A stretch of 64,000 nt of DNA from Methanosarcina sp. 2.H.T.1A.6 (GTDB taxonomy: Archaea; Halobacteriota; Methanosarcinia; Methanosarcinales; Methanosarcinaceae), in the NCBI RefSeq assembly GCF_000979455.1, contig NZ_JJOY01000038.1, forward strand, positions 59,656 through 123,655. Direction: 5' to 3'. Within the stretch, counting starts at the first letter, position 1. Each line of letters opens with the position of its first letter. Shown here piece by piece: positions 1-9,311 of this stretch. The notes under the pieces were generated by a model. The model worked only from the letters and a program-made list of their open reading frames with translations. It was not told where the DNA came from and did not search any database. The translations under genes and the position numbers were made by a program.

Positions 1-1268
1 TTTATGTGGGCTTTTCCGATGACCTGGGGCCTTACGAATATATGGAATCAATGGACTCTGTCTTTGGCAATGGAGAAAGGGAGTTTAACGAAACAACGGT
101 AGAGGAGCTAAAGACCGTACTTGCCGAAAATCAGGGCCCGAAGATCTACGGAGGCACAGGAAACTGTGTCCTGGAGCCGCCCTTCACCCCGGAGCAGGCT
201 GACGAATGCCTCGAAAATACCACAGGCTTCCGTTTCATGGGGCAGCGCTTCATCCCGGACTCTTACATGTTCTCAAACCTGGTCGGAGCCTATACAGGAG
301 AATATCAGGGAGAGAGGGAAGAGCCCTTCACTTTCGTAATCTCAGGAGCAGGAAGACCTATAAGGGGTTTCCCGCGCGGGCTTGATGCAATGGCTCTCCT
401 TGGCTCGGAAAGGGCGGTTTACTGGCTCGACGAACTGGACGATTCCAGCTACGAAAATTACAGTGGCCGGTATGGGGAACTGGACTCGGAGTTTTCGAAC
501 TTCAGCGCAGCCGAGTGGAACAGGAACCTCTACTGGTCCTGGCTATATTCCCTCCAGCCCCTCCTGAAGGACTATGGGGAAGGATACCCGACCTTCATGC
601 AGACCGATGCCTGGCAGGACAAGGAACTGAGCACCTCGCTGGCTTCCTGGACCGAACTCAGGCACGACACTATCCTCTATGCCAAGCAGAGTTACACTAT
701 AGTTGAAACATCTATGCCCATGCCTCCTGAAGAAAAACCGGTTGTAGGCTATGTGGAGCCAGTCCCTGATTTCTACGCGAGGCTGCTTGCCTTAACGAAG
801 ATGACAAACCAGGGCCTGGACGAAATAGGCGTGCTTGACCCTACATCCAGAACAAGGCTTACAGACCTTGAAAACATACTTTCCAGGCTCCAGGCAATCT
901 CGGAAAAGGAACTCGAAAACGAGGAACTGACAGCAGAAGACTACGACTTCATCAAGAATTTTGGGGACCAGCTTGAAGGGGTCATAGCTGACGTAGACGA
1001 TAAAGCCAGAAAAACAACAGTTGTGGCTGATGTCCATACCGACGGCAACACGGGAGCTGTACTGGAAGAAGGAGTCGGATACGTGGAAATGCTCGTAGTA
1101 GCATATGAACTTCCCGACGGGCGGATTCTTGTAGGAGCCGGACCCGTTATGAGCTATTACGAGTTCAAGCAACCCATGTCCGATCGCCTGACCGATGAAA
1201 TATGGAGAGAAATGCTGGAGGAAAACCCGCCGGAAAAGCCGGAGTGGGTTTCCACATATACCTCTTAA
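1..1268 (+). CDS. DUF3160 family protein, 5'-truncated by window edge
   Basis: The reading frame is already open at the first base and ends at a TAA at 1266-1268. The true start lies upstream. About 420 residues align end to end with the C-terminal half of the next gene (2076-4451), with long shared blocks such as MGQRFIPDSYMF, RGFPRGLDAMALLGSERAV, and the C-terminal MSYYEFKQPMSDRLTDE. These blocks are typical of the DUF3160 family (PF11369), which has no known biochemical function. The paralogue carries a lipoprotein signal, so this one is probably also exported, but its N-terminus is not visible. The pair is a tandem duplication. Several segments are almost identical while the linker around residues 270-330 has diverged, which could reflect gene conversion or strong constraint. 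Confidence 0.85.
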   Translation, partial: YVGFSDDLGPYEYMESMDSVFGNGEREFNETTVEELKTVLAENQGPKIYGGTGNCVLEPPFTPEQADECLENTTGFRFMGQRFIPDSYMFSNLVGAYTGEYQGEREEPFTFVISGAGRPIRGFPRGLDAMALLGSERAVYWLDELDDSSYENYSGRYGELDSEFSNFSAAEWNRNLYWSWLYSLQPLLKDYGEGYPTFMQTDAWQDKELSTSLASWTELRHDTILYAKQSYTIVETSMPMPPEEKPVVGYVEPVPDFYARLLALTKMTNQGLDEIGVLDPTSRTRLTDLENILSRLQAISEKELENEELTAEDYDFIKNFGDQLEGVIADVDDKARKTTVVADVHTDGNTGAVLEEGVGYVEMLVVAYELPDGRILVGAGPVMSYYEFKQPMSDRLTDEIWREMLEENPPEKPEWVSTYTS

Positions 1269-2075
1269 TTTTGCTCTCAACTATTTTTTAATTTTTTTAT
1301 TTTTTTCAGCTTTTTGTGGTCTCTCATTAACTGTTTGATTTCTTCTATACCCGGAGCTGGAAGCTTTCAATCCGTCTCCCCCACGCCGCGTTGGGCCTGG
1401 GCCGACCTGTCAGCCAGATAAAATATAACCCAAAAATCGACATCTCAATAAAGAGATGCAAACATTGAAGGAAATAGCCCCAGAACCGAGAGAATACTTT
1501 CATTTACCCAGGACCGGCTTTTCAATTTACAGGGAAATATCAGCGCCTCCGCCAGCTTGTCTGGCGGCCCTACCCAGAAAGTAGAAAGAAGCAAAAAGAA
1601 ACAAAATAATTACAGGTTTCCACGGTTACTTCTACTTATTTTTTACAGGTGCACTCAATTGTTTTTACTTTTCTGCTTTTATCTCCGTCCTTTTCTTTTT
1701 TTCGCGGGAAAGACCGCTCTCCTGCGTCGAGCGGAACAAGAACGGTTCGATATAGCGAATAGGGTTGTATGGGTCAGATACATTTTTTAATTTTTCATTT
1801 TATCAAAAAAGTCAACCCGGTAACAGGGAATGGCCTGTTTTTTATTTCTCAAATTTTTTAGCTGGATATGACTTAACCGGATTTTGAATAGATTGAAATA
1901 TTGTAATGAGAATAACATATGGAAAAGTTAATTTTTTAAAAAGTTTGGCCCCCTATACGAACCTTCGGTTGCAAAACAGGAATAATCTGAACCCTGACTT
2001 AGAAGGTAAAACCCCACCTTTCTGAGCGAGCAAAGCTCGAATCCGATACTGATCCAAAGCGACCGAGATGAAATA
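1269..2075. repeat. Intergenic region with composite repeat copy A
   Basis: No gene is supported in these 0.8 kb. From about 1310 to 1790 lies one copy of a composite repeat that recurs near 5.4, 27.7, 54.7 and 59.2 kb. Its parts in order are a TCTCATTAACTGTTTGAT-like start, a GC-rich block with CGCCGC and GGGCC at about 1385, a perfect 7-bp hairpin CCGCCAG/CTGGCGG at 1549-1567, and a block ending near 1790 with AAGACCGCTCTCCTGCGTCGAG. The short frames inside it look like chance. Confidence 0.7.
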
Positions 2076-4451
2076 ATGAAGAACCAAACTCAGACAGTTG
2101 TAGCCCTTTTGATGTTTCTTATTTTTTCAGTCTCCCTTTTTACTGGAGGATGCCTGGAGCAAAGTTCCGGGTTAAGCGGGGAGAACGGGACAGAACAAGG
2201 AGAAGAAATGGGTAATGAAATCGGTAATAATAGAAGCTCTTCGACAGGTAATCTGAAAACCGAAGCAGTAAATCTTTCCGGTCTTGAGGCAGGAAATTCA
2301 TCTCTTGCAGGAAACTACAGGCTTGAAGCTCTTGATATAGAGTTAAAAGCTCCCCAATACGAACTGCCCCTGCAGGAATCGGATGTTACGAATTACGGAG
2401 AGTTTTCTCAGAAGTTTTTGACAGATGAAGCAGCCCTGGAGAAGCTGAAAGAAAACGGATTTGTGGTAATTTCTAACCCTTACAATCCGAAAGAAGAAGA
2501 TATCACTGTTATTTATGACAGGCTTGGAAGGGAAGGACAGCTAATTTTCATAACTTCAGATACCCTTCTCCACCTCTATCACGTCCAGTTTGACGACAGC
2601 ATGAGCCAGGTCGAGCAAAATGAATTATATGACCTTTTGTGGGAACTCGATAAAGCCCTGCTTAATGCATCTGTAGAGGATTATAATAGAGTTTCAGGAG
2701 AAGAAAAGGAAGCCGCAAGAAGAAACGCAGCCTACTTTGCAGTTGCATTGAGCTTGCTCCAGCCAGAAGAAGAGCAGATAAAAGAGATTAAGGACCCTTA
2801 CGGCCCGGAAGCTGGAATATACTTTGACCCGGCAGCAAAGGAAAAATATCAGTTTGAGGTTCCTGTGTTTGTAAAAGATGAAGTCAAAGCCGAACTTGCC
2901 CTGATAGAATCCCACGAAGGCTTTGAAATCTCTCCAATTTTCAGTTATAGGGAGGACTATTCTCAGTACGCGCCGAGAGGTCACTACACCCGCTCTGAGA
3001 AGCTGCAAAACTACTTCAGGGCCTTTATGTGGCACGGCAGGATGAGCATGCTCCTCAAAGGTAAATTGATCCAGGCCGAAGACCCGGAAAAAGAATCACG
3101 CATCCAGACCATCCAGGCAAGCCTGATCACCTCCCGACTCGAAGACAATCCGGATCTCCTTCAGAAATGGGATAGGATCTACGCGATTACTGCTTTTTAC
3201 GTAGGCGTTTCTGACGACCTCGGACCTTATGAATATATGGAAGCAATGGAAACAGTATTCGGAAGCGGGTCAAGGAATTTTAACGCAACAACGATAGGAG
3301 AGCTGAAAGTGGAGCTTGCCGGGTACCGGAGCCCGGAGATCTACGGAGGCACAGGAAGCGGAACTCATGAACCCATTCTAACGGCCGAGCAGGCCGATGA
3401 ACTCCTTGAGGATACGAAAGGCTTCAGGTTTATGGGCCAGCGTTTTATCCCGGACTCTTATATTTTCTTCAGGCTCACCGGCCCCTATACTAAAGATTAC
3501 ACAGGAGATCAGGGACAGGTGCCATTTACCTATAGATATTCCGAATACGGAAACAACAGGGGTTTCCCGCGTGGGCTTGATGCAATGGCTCTCCTGGGAT
3601 CGGAGAGGGCGGTTTACTGGCTTGACGAACTGAACGATTCCAACTATAAAAATTACAGTCTTCGGTACGGGGAACTGGACTCGGAATTCTCGAACTTCAG
3701 TGCAGCCGACTGGAACAGGAATCTCTACTGGTCCTGGCTTTATACTCTCCAGCCCCTCATGAATGATTATGGTGAAGGCTATCCCACCTTTATGCAAACC
3801 GATGCCTGGCAGGACAAAGAATTGAGCACCTCTCTGGCTTCCTGGACCGAACTCAGGCACGATACGATTCTCTACGCTAAGCAAAGCTATGGAATAGAGG
3901 ATTCGCTTCCTGTGTTTGGGGACAAAACCGTGGGGTACGTGGAACCTGTGCCCGAACATTATAACAGGCTGCTGGCCCTTACCCGGATGACTGCAGACGG
4001 GCTTGAAGAACTGGATGCGCTTGATGAAGATACTGGAAGAAACTTTGAAAGCCTCGAGAGAGTCCTGGAAAAGCTTATCGAGATTTCCGAAAAGGAACTT
4101 GAAAATGAGGAACTGACAGAAGAAGATAAACTTTACATCTTCAAGTTTGGAGAAATAATCAGAGCGAGCGTGAGTGTCGACGAAGAAGCCAGGAAAACTA
4201 CCCTCGTTGCAGACGTCCACACCGAACCGAATGACGAACTTGTGCTTGAGGAAGGGACAGGATACGTGGATATGGTGATTGTGGCTTACAAGGTTCCTGA
4301 CGGAAGGGTTTTCCTGGCTGCAGGGCCTGTTATGAGCTATTACGAGTTCAAGCAGCCAATGTCCGACCGCCTGACCGATGAAAAATGGAGAGAAATGCTG
4401 GAGGAAAACCCGCCGGAAAAGCCGGAGTGGAGCTCCACCTACATTTCTTAA
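2076..4451 (+). CDS. DUF3160 family lipoprotein
   Basis: A 791-residue protein. The N-terminus has a hydrophobic signal peptide ending in a lipobox-like FTGGC (Cys about residue 26), followed by a Ser/Asn/Glu-rich low-complexity linker to about residue 75. It is therefore predicted to be a membrane-anchored, outward-facing lipoprotein. Residues 90-790 match the DUF3160 family through blocks such as MGQRFIPDSY, RGLDAMALLGSERAVYW, TDAWQDKELSTSLASWTELRHDTI and MSYYEFKQPMSDRLTDE. No catalytic motif is recognised and the function is unknown. The preceding gene is a close paralogue in the same orientation, separated by 0.8 kb of repeat-bearing DNA, so they are probably transcribed separately. Confidence 0.88.
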   Translation: MKNQTQTVVALLMFLIFSVSLFTGGCLEQSSGLSGENGTEQGEEMGNEIGNNRSSSTGNLKTEAVNLSGLEAGNSSLAGNYRLEALDIELKAPQYELPLQESDVTNYGEFSQKFLTDEAALEKLKENGFVVISNPYNPKEEDITVIYDRLGREGQLIFITSDTLLHLYHVQFDDSMSQVEQNELYDLLWELDKALLNASVEDYNRVSGEEKEAARRNAAYFAVALSLLQPEEEQIKEIKDPYGPEAGIYFDPAAKEKYQFEVPVFVKDEVKAELALIESHEGFEISPIFSYREDYSQYAPRGHYTRSEKLQNYFRAFMWHGRMSMLLKGKLIQAEDPEKESRIQTIQASLITSRLEDNPDLLQKWDRIYAITAFYVGVSDDLGPYEYMEAMETVFGSGSRNFNATTIGELKVELAGYRSPEIYGGTGSGTHEPILTAEQADELLEDTKGFRFMGQRFIPDSYIFFRLTGPYTKDYTGDQGQVPFTYRYSEYGNNRGFPRGLDAMALLGSERAVYWLDELNDSNYKNYSLRYGELDSEFSNFSAADWNRNLYWSWLYTLQPLMNDYGEGYPTFMQTDAWQDKELSTSLASWTELRHDTILYAKQSYGIEDSLPVFGDKTVGYVEPVPEHYNRLLALTRMTADGLEELDALDEDTGRNFESLERVLEKLIEISEKELENEELTEEDKLYIFKFGEIIRASVSVDEEARKTTLVADVHTEPNDELVLEEGTGYVDMVIVAYKVPDGRVFLAAGPVMSYYEFKQPMSDRLTDEKWREMLEENPPEKPEWSSTYIS

Positions 4452-4660
4452 TTTTTATATTTTTCAAAGTCAAAAAGATCGATATTACCTGAAAAATTTC
4501 TGGAGAGCATAGTAAGGACTGACTTGCATGGATTCGTTTACTGCGGTCAGAAATTGCCCGGAGATAGACATAGAAAGATATTAATTGTATAAGTATGAGT
4601 AATAATATGTGGGTTATATCATTATAGTAAGCCCCTTGATAAAACCATGAGGTAATAATT

Positions 4661-4813
4661 ATGTGTAGTGTTGGAGATTCGTTTGATATCGATATGGAAG
4701 GGAAATTGCCGTTTAAACAGTATGCATGCAAGGACTGTGGGAATAAATTCAAAGGTATTGGCAAGAATGTGAAGTGTCCTTCCTGCCAGTCTGCAAATGT
4801 AGCAGAGTCCTGA
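4661..4813 (+). CDS. Small zinc-ribbon protein (50 aa)
   Basis: A 50-residue frame from ATG 4661 to TGA 4811-4813. TGAGGT at 4648-4653 lies seven bases upstream and is a good ribosome binding site. The product carries two CxxC-type knuckles, CKDC at residues 23-26 and CPSC at 39-42, separated by 12 residues. This is the layout of a rubredoxin-like or FmdB-like zinc ribbon. It probably binds one Zn or Fe ion; a role in nucleic-acid or protein binding is only a guess. The next gene (4849) follows after 35 bases in the same direction, so the two may be co-transcribed. Confidence 0.8.
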   Translation: MCSVGDSFDIDMEGKLPFKQYACKDCGNKFKGIGKNVKCPSCQSANVAES

Positions 4814-4848
4814 TAATCAACTGGATTTTTTAGATACTTATTTTTAAC

Positions 4849-5334
4849 ATGGAAAAACCGACTTCTTCTAAAGACATTTCACTGAAGGAAAGTGAAATGC
4901 TTCTCCTGCGCGGCACGGCAGGAATAGTGGCTATTGTGAAAGCAGGTCCGCATGGGCAGTACTTTCTGGAAACTGAAAACGAAGAAATTGTACTCGGACT
5001 GGAACCTCATGACCTGATTGTTGCTTCTGCGTTTTCGGTGGATGAGAAAACTGAAAAAGGTCTTAAATGCGTTCTCTTCATGATTCGGGAAATCAGGTCC
5101 CCATTAATAGTTCTTCCAAAGAAACATCCTGCATCACCAAGGCTTCCAATCGTAGTTTCGGCTGGTAAAAAGACCGTGCTGAACTGCAATATCACACCTG
5201 GCACGCACCCGAATCAGGACGTGCTCTGCGGTTCAAATGAATTTGATAGCCTGGAGGTAACGGGAACACTGGAGGGCGTGCAAATTAAAAATATGCCACA
5301 GTGTGAGGTATTAAAAGTTAACTTTGATATCTGA
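4849..5334 (+). CDS. Conserved hypothetical protein (161 aa)
   Basis: An open frame with normal codon use for the region, ending at TGA 5332-5334. I do not recognise the family. The protein is soluble, with no signal peptide or membrane segment, and is rich in predicted beta strands (runs such as GIVAIVKAG, LPIVVSAGKK, EVTGTLEGVQI). Three cysteines lie in the last third. It sits 35 bases downstream of the small zinc-ribbon gene, which suggests a shared transcript but does not define a role. Confidence 0.65.
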   Translation: MEKPTSSKDISLKESEMLLLRGTAGIVAIVKAGPHGQYFLETENEEIVLGLEPHDLIVASAFSVDEKTEKGLKCVLFMIREIRSPLIVLPKKHPASPRLPIVVSAGKKTVLNCNITPGTHPNQDVLCGSNEFDSLEVTGTLEGVQIKNMPQCEVLKVNFDI

Positions 5335-5871
5335 CCAACCCATTTCTTTAATCCAATTATCCCTAATTCTAATATCAGATGTCAGCTTCCTTTTTTTAGT
5401 ACTCTCTGATTAATTTGTGTATATATTGATAAATATACTCCAGAGCCCGAGACAGAATTTTTCAGTTTCTCTTCGCGCCGCAGTGGGCTGGAGCCGGCCT
5501 GTCAGGTTAAGACAAAAACAATATTAAGCCAACCGCAGGTAGGGATCCTGGATAACACTTATAAACAGATCACGATCTGAAATGATACTTTTTCTTAACC
5601 CCGAACCTGTATTTAAATCCAGGTAAAAATAAGCTCCTCCGCCAGCTTGTCTGGCGGCCCTGCAAAAAAAGTAGAAAAGAGTAGAAGTAAGAAAGAAGAA
5701 GTTTGAAAATACAGTAAAAAGCAAATTTAGATTACTACTTGCCTTTTCTCTTCTTCATATTGTTTTTAAGTCTGCTGTCCTGCATCGAGCGTGACAAAAA
5801 CGACACAGTACAGCGAAAAGGTTGTACGGGTTAGAAAGATCTGTAATACACTTCATATAGAGTAATACACT
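5335..5871. repeat. Intergenic region with composite repeat copy B
   Basis: No gene is supported. About 5395-5850 is a second copy of the composite repeat seen at 1310-1790, in the same orientation. It has the ACTCTCTGATTAATTTGTG start, the CGCCGCAGTGGGCTGGAGCC block near 5476, the identical 19-base hairpin CCGCCAG-CTTGT-CTGGCGG at 5639-5657, and a CTGTCCTGCATCGAGCGTGAC block near 5773. Spacing of the parts is like copy A. Confidence 0.7.
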
Positions 5872-7092
5872 TCAGATCGAAATCTTCTCTTCCCCTTCAG
5901 GTTTACTTGTTTTCTGTTCCTGCCTGACCTGACCAATTAGCTTTTCAAGCTGCTCCCGCGAGATGCTTTTACGCTTTTCTTCGGTGCAGACCTTGACTTT
6001 TTCGATCAGGGCACAGAGTTCATCCCGTTCGAGGCAGAAACCGATGCTATTGAGGATTCCTTTCAAGGCTTTTGTGCCCGTGTGCTTTCCGACAACAAGG
6101 TTACGCTTTCCGCCAACCATCTCAGGGAGGAAGAGTTCGTAGGTCCTCGGCTCTTCAAGGATTGCAGCGACGTGGATTCCGGATTCGTGGGTAAAGGCAT
6201 TATGTCCGACAACGGCTTTGTTTACCGAGGGTGTAATGCCTGAGTATTCCGAGACCATTCTGGAAAGTGCAGTCAGCTTTGTTGTATCATAGCGGTCGAT
6301 CCCGTACTGTACTCTGAGAGCTACCATCACTTCTTCAAGGGAGGCGTTTCCTGCCCGTTCTCCTATTGCATTGACTGTTGTATGGAGCTGCTTTGCTCCG
6401 GCTTCGGCGGCTACAAGGGTGTTAGCGGTAGCCATTCCGAGATCATCGTGGCAGTGGATGCAGATTGAAGTGTTTACGGACTTAAAGATCTCACTCACAA
6501 GGTAGTGGGTTGTGATCGGGTTCAGGATGCCAATAGTATCTGCGAGGCTTACATACTGCACTTTGTACTCGCTTTCAACTTCCTTGAAAGCCTGCTTGAG
6601 ACGGTCAACCGGAGTACGGCTTGCATCTTCGGCTGCAAAACGCACTTTTAAACCGTGGTCAGTTGCATATTCAATGGCTTCCTTGGCACAGCCGAGCATT
6701 TCCTCAAAACTCCTGTGGTATTTGTATTTGAGGTGCATGTCGGACATTGCAATGAAAATGCTTACAATATCGACGTCACATTCAAGGGCAGCGTCAACAT
6801 CCCCTTTTACTGCTCTTGAGAGACAGCAGATCCTTGAATTAAAGCCCTGGCTTGCAATTTCCTTTACGATTTCCTTTTCGTATGCGGAAACTACCGGAAA
6901 TCCGGCTTCTATAACCTCAATACCCATGGAATCAAGCTCATTCGCCATTGCCAGCTTCTGTTCTTTCGTGAACACAACGCCAGGGGTCTGTTCCCCATCG
7001 CGCAGAGTCACGTCGCAGATTTCGATATCAAGGGGGCGATATTTGACGAAGTCCATAAGTGTATTTCTGGAGTACTGCTCGCTCTCTGACAT
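5872..7092 (-). CDS. aksA: Homocitrate synthase family (AksA/NifV-type)
   Basis: A 406-residue DRE-TIM metallolyase of the 2-isopropylmalate/homocitrate synthase family. Visible signatures are CDVTLRDGEQTPG (residues 26-38, catalytic Arg and metal Asp), the HCHDDLGMA metal-binding site (213-221) and GERAGNASLEEV. The protein stops shortly after the catalytic barrel and linker and lacks the large C-terminal leucine-feedback domain of LeuA. This short form fits AksA, which condenses 2-oxoglutarate with acetyl-CoA and extends the chain toward 2-oxosuberate for coenzyme B, or NifV, which makes homocitrate for nitrogenase. No nif or aks genes are adjacent, so the choice between the two rests on family knowledge. 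CimA (citramalate synthase) is a less likely alternative because that enzyme is usually longer. Confidence 0.82.
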   Translation of the reverse strand: MSESEQYSRNTLMDFVKYRPLDIEICDVTLRDGEQTPGVVFTKEQKLAMANELDSMGIEVIEAGFPVVSAYEKEIVKEIASQGFNSRICCLSRAVKGDVDAALECDVDIVSIFIAMSDMHLKYKYHRSFEEMLGCAKEAIEYATDHGLKVRFAAEDASRTPVDRLKQAFKEVESEYKVQYVSLADTIGILNPITTHYLVSEIFKSVNTSICIHCHDDLGMATANTLVAAEAGAKQLHTTVNAIGERAGNASLEEVMVALRVQYGIDRYDTTKLTALSRMVSEYSGITPSVNKAVVGHNAFTHESGIHVAAILEEPRTYELFLPEMVGGKRNLVVGKHTGTKALKGILNSIGFCLERDELCALIEKVKVCTEEKRKSISREQLEKLIGQVRQEQKTSKPEGEEKISI

Positions 7093-7334
7093 GGTTATTG
7101 TTTCCCGTGATTTTTATCATTTTGAGGAATTTATGATTATTTTTAATGATATTTGTATCAACTGCCCTGAAAAATAATTCAAAGGCCTGGATAAGAAAGT
7201 ACGAGGCTAAAACGCCATTAAAAGTCAAAAAATCTAATATTTAGTAGAATTAAGCATTAGCTTTACCTACACATGTATAAATGTTTTCCTTGGAGGAAAA
7301 GAGTTTCCGAGACCAACGTTCCCATATTCGGGGT

Positions 7335-7378
7335 AAAAAAGACGCTTTCAGTTCTTTAACCTGAGAGCTGAAAGTGTC
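7335..7378 (-). terminator. Intrinsic terminator after the FBPase-NAD kinase operon
   Basis: Read on the minus strand, GACACTTTCAGC (7378-7367) pairs imperfectly with CTGAAAGCGTC (7351-7341) across a ~15-base loop and runs straight into six Ts (7340-7335). It lies about 120 bases past the NAD kinase stop. The remaining DNA between 7093 and 7500 shows no gene and presumably holds the promoter of the homocitrate synthase gene. Confidence 0.6.
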
Positions 7379-7500
7379 AGGGAATAAATTTCAGGGAATA
7401 TCAGGTGTAAAACCCGGATTTTAAGGAAAAAGGTTCTAAAAAAATTGTGGCCATAAGACAAATTAAAGTTAATGAGAAGTCAAACCTGAAAGAAGGCTTT

Positions 7501-8328
7501 TCAGGAAAGTTTCCGCTGAACCCTCTCGTAAAAGCAGGTATCTGAAATCCTTACAAAACGCGCAGGGAATTTTGATTTCTTCAGTTTGACAACATCATCA
7601 GCCCTGATCCTGTAAGACTTCTGCCCGTCAATTGCAATTACAGCCTCTTTTTTAGGGTCTGACAATTTTACTGTAATCTCGCTGTCCGAAGGGATAACCC
7701 AGGGTCTTGACGATAGCTTGAAAGGAGCAACAGGGACTACCACGATTGCATTTACCCTCGGGTTTACGATAGGGCCTCCGGCGCTCATTGCATAGGCTGT
7801 TGAGCCTGTGGGGGTTGCAAAAACCACACCATCCGCGCGAATATCATCAAGCCGGCAGTCATTAATGTGGACTTCAAACTGAATAATCTTTGCGGGTTTT
7901 GCAGACATTACAGCGACCTCGTTAGTGGCTGTTTCAAGCATCTCCCCATTAAGGAAAACGTCTACCCGCATCCTTTCGAGATACGAAAAACCATAGAGAA
8001 CTTCCTCTATGGCCTCAATTGCATCTTCAGGCTCCACATCTACAAGGAAACCGAGAGTGCCCATATTAATTCCCATTATGGGAAGAGGGTCTTTCATTTT
8101 GGCAATGTTCCGCAGGACTGTCCCATCGCCTCCCACAGTTATGATAAGTTCGACTCCCTCGTCCCTCATTCTTTCGACAGGAGTCCCCTCAATTCTCAGG
8201 ACATCGGCTGTGGCAGTGGAAACATAGATCTGCACCTTCGACTGGAAGTTCGAGATAATATTCCTTACCATCTCAAGTACTTCAGGACTATCACAGCGCG
8301 ATGCGAGCCCTATTTTTTTAATTGCCAA
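7501..8328 (-). CDS. nadK: NAD(+)/NADH kinase
   Basis: A 275-residue ATP-NAD kinase that makes NADP(H). The diagnostic GGDGT motif is at residues 66-70, the GTLGFL segment lies about 25 residues on, and ATPTGSTAYAMSAGGPIV supplies the second NAD-binding signature. Length is normal for archaeal NadK. Its start lies one base beyond the stop of the FBPase/IMPase gene (8330-9133), so the pair is translationally coupled. In several archaea the two activities are neighbours or fused, which supports both assignments. It is the last gene of the operon; a terminator hairpin follows near 7340. Confidence 0.93.
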   Translation of the reverse strand: MAIKKIGLASRCDSPEVLEMVRNIISNFQSKVQIYVSTATADVLRIEGTPVERMRDEGVELIITVGGDGTVLRNIAKMKDPLPIMGINMGTLGFLVDVEPEDAIEAIEEVLYGFSYLERMRVDVFLNGEMLETATNEVAVMSAKPAKIIQFEVHINDCRLDDIRADGVVFATPTGSTAYAMSAGGPIVNPRVNAIVVVPVAPFKLSSRPWVIPSDSEITVKLSDPKKEAVIAIDGQKSYRIRADDVVKLKKSKFPARFVRISDTCFYERVQRKLS

Positions 8329-8329
8329 A

Positions 8330-9133
8330 TTATCCCTCTGCGAGTAAGCTTAAAAGTTTTTTATGTACGTGTCCGTTGGACGCGACCATCTCCACTCTGG
8401 CAGTAACATTATCAGGAAGTCTTAAAGTCTTTCCGTATCCGTCCGTAACAAGCCCACCGGCTTCTTCAAGGATAAGCTGGCCTGCTGCCACATCTGTTAC
8501 ACGCAGAGCCTTTCGGACATCCACAAAGGCATCAAGCCTGCCTGAGGCTACATAACACAGTTCAAGCGCCACGCTCCCAAACAGCCTCACGCGGCGGACA
8601 TTACTGTATATCTTTTGGGTCCTTTCCACGTTTTGCCTGTAGCCGTATACACTGACACAGAGTTTATTCAGGTCCGAATTCGCGGAGGGTTTGATTTTAT
8701 TCCCATTCAGATATGCGCCCTTTCCGGCTTCTGCATAATACTCTTCCTTGAGGGCAAGGTTGCTCACATACCCGAACCTGAGGTCTAAGAGGTCGTGAGA
8801 GGCAAAAGCTATTGAAACGCTGTAGAAAGGAATTCCTGCAGAAGCATTATATGTCCCGTCGAGGGGGTCAAGCACAACAGAAAACTCAGGAGACTTCCCG
8901 ATAACAAGTTCACCAAATTCTTCACTGAGTATCCTCATGGACCTGCCGTCCGCCTTAAACACCTCGATAATGGCATCCTCTGCTGCAAGATCTATACCGG
9001 TAGTCGGCGTCCCGTCAGCTCCCATACATACGAAGCTGCTTGCCGAATCAGTGCCCACAAGGTCACAGGTTGCATCGTATGCAGCCTTGAAAGCCTCCCT
9101 GCACAATTTTAAAAAGTTTGAATCTGAAGTCAT
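8330..9133 (-). CDS. Archaeal FBPase/inositol monophosphatase (FBPase class IV)
   Basis: A 267-residue member of the Li+-sensitive IMPase/FBPase superfamily. Metal-site motifs are visible: the Glu pair in LSEEFG (69-74), DPLDGT (89-94) and a C-terminal TDVAAGQLILEEAGG block that stands for the usual WDxAAG. Archaeal members usually dephosphorylate both fructose 1,6-bisphosphate and inositol 1-phosphate, serving gluconeogenesis and inositol lipid or solute synthesis in the cytoplasm. The gene is coupled with nadK one base downstream. GAPDH, another gluconeogenic enzyme, lies upstream on the same strand 178 bases away. The usual Trp of the last motif is Thr here, which should be tolerated because the Asp is kept. 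Confidence 0.9.
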   Translation of the reverse strand: MTSDSNFLKLCREAFKAAYDATCDLVGTDSASSFVCMGADGTPTTGIDLAAEDAIIEVFKADGRSMRILSEEFGELVIGKSPEFSVVLDPLDGTYNASAGIPFYSVSIAFASHDLLDLRFGYVSNLALKEEYYAEAGKGAYLNGNKIKPSANSDLNKLCVSVYGYRQNVERTQKIYSNVRRVRLFGSVALELCYVASGRLDAFVDVRKALRVTDVAAGQLILEEAGGLVTDGYGKTLRLPDNVTARVEMVASNGHVHKKLLSLLAEG

Positions 9134-9218
9134 TAAGGGTCGGATCCTTCTTATTTCAGGGTTCCAGGTTCCACATACCAGGTTTTCGGGTACCTGGAAC
9201 TGAGGTTTCGTAAATCAG

Positions 9219-9285
9219 GACTCAGGAAATTCGTCAGAAATTTCAATAGAAAGTTCGTCCGAAAGTGTATCAGATACCCTGAGTC
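9219..9285. repeat. Inverted repeat between gap and the FBPase gene
   Basis: GACTCAGG at 9219-9226 is matched by CCTGAGTC at 9278-9285. The ~50-base loop is long and there is no T-tract, so a terminator or operator role for gap is only possible. Confidence 0.25.
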
Positions 9286-9311
9286 CCGGAAATCAAGAGC
9301 TTCGGGAAGGC

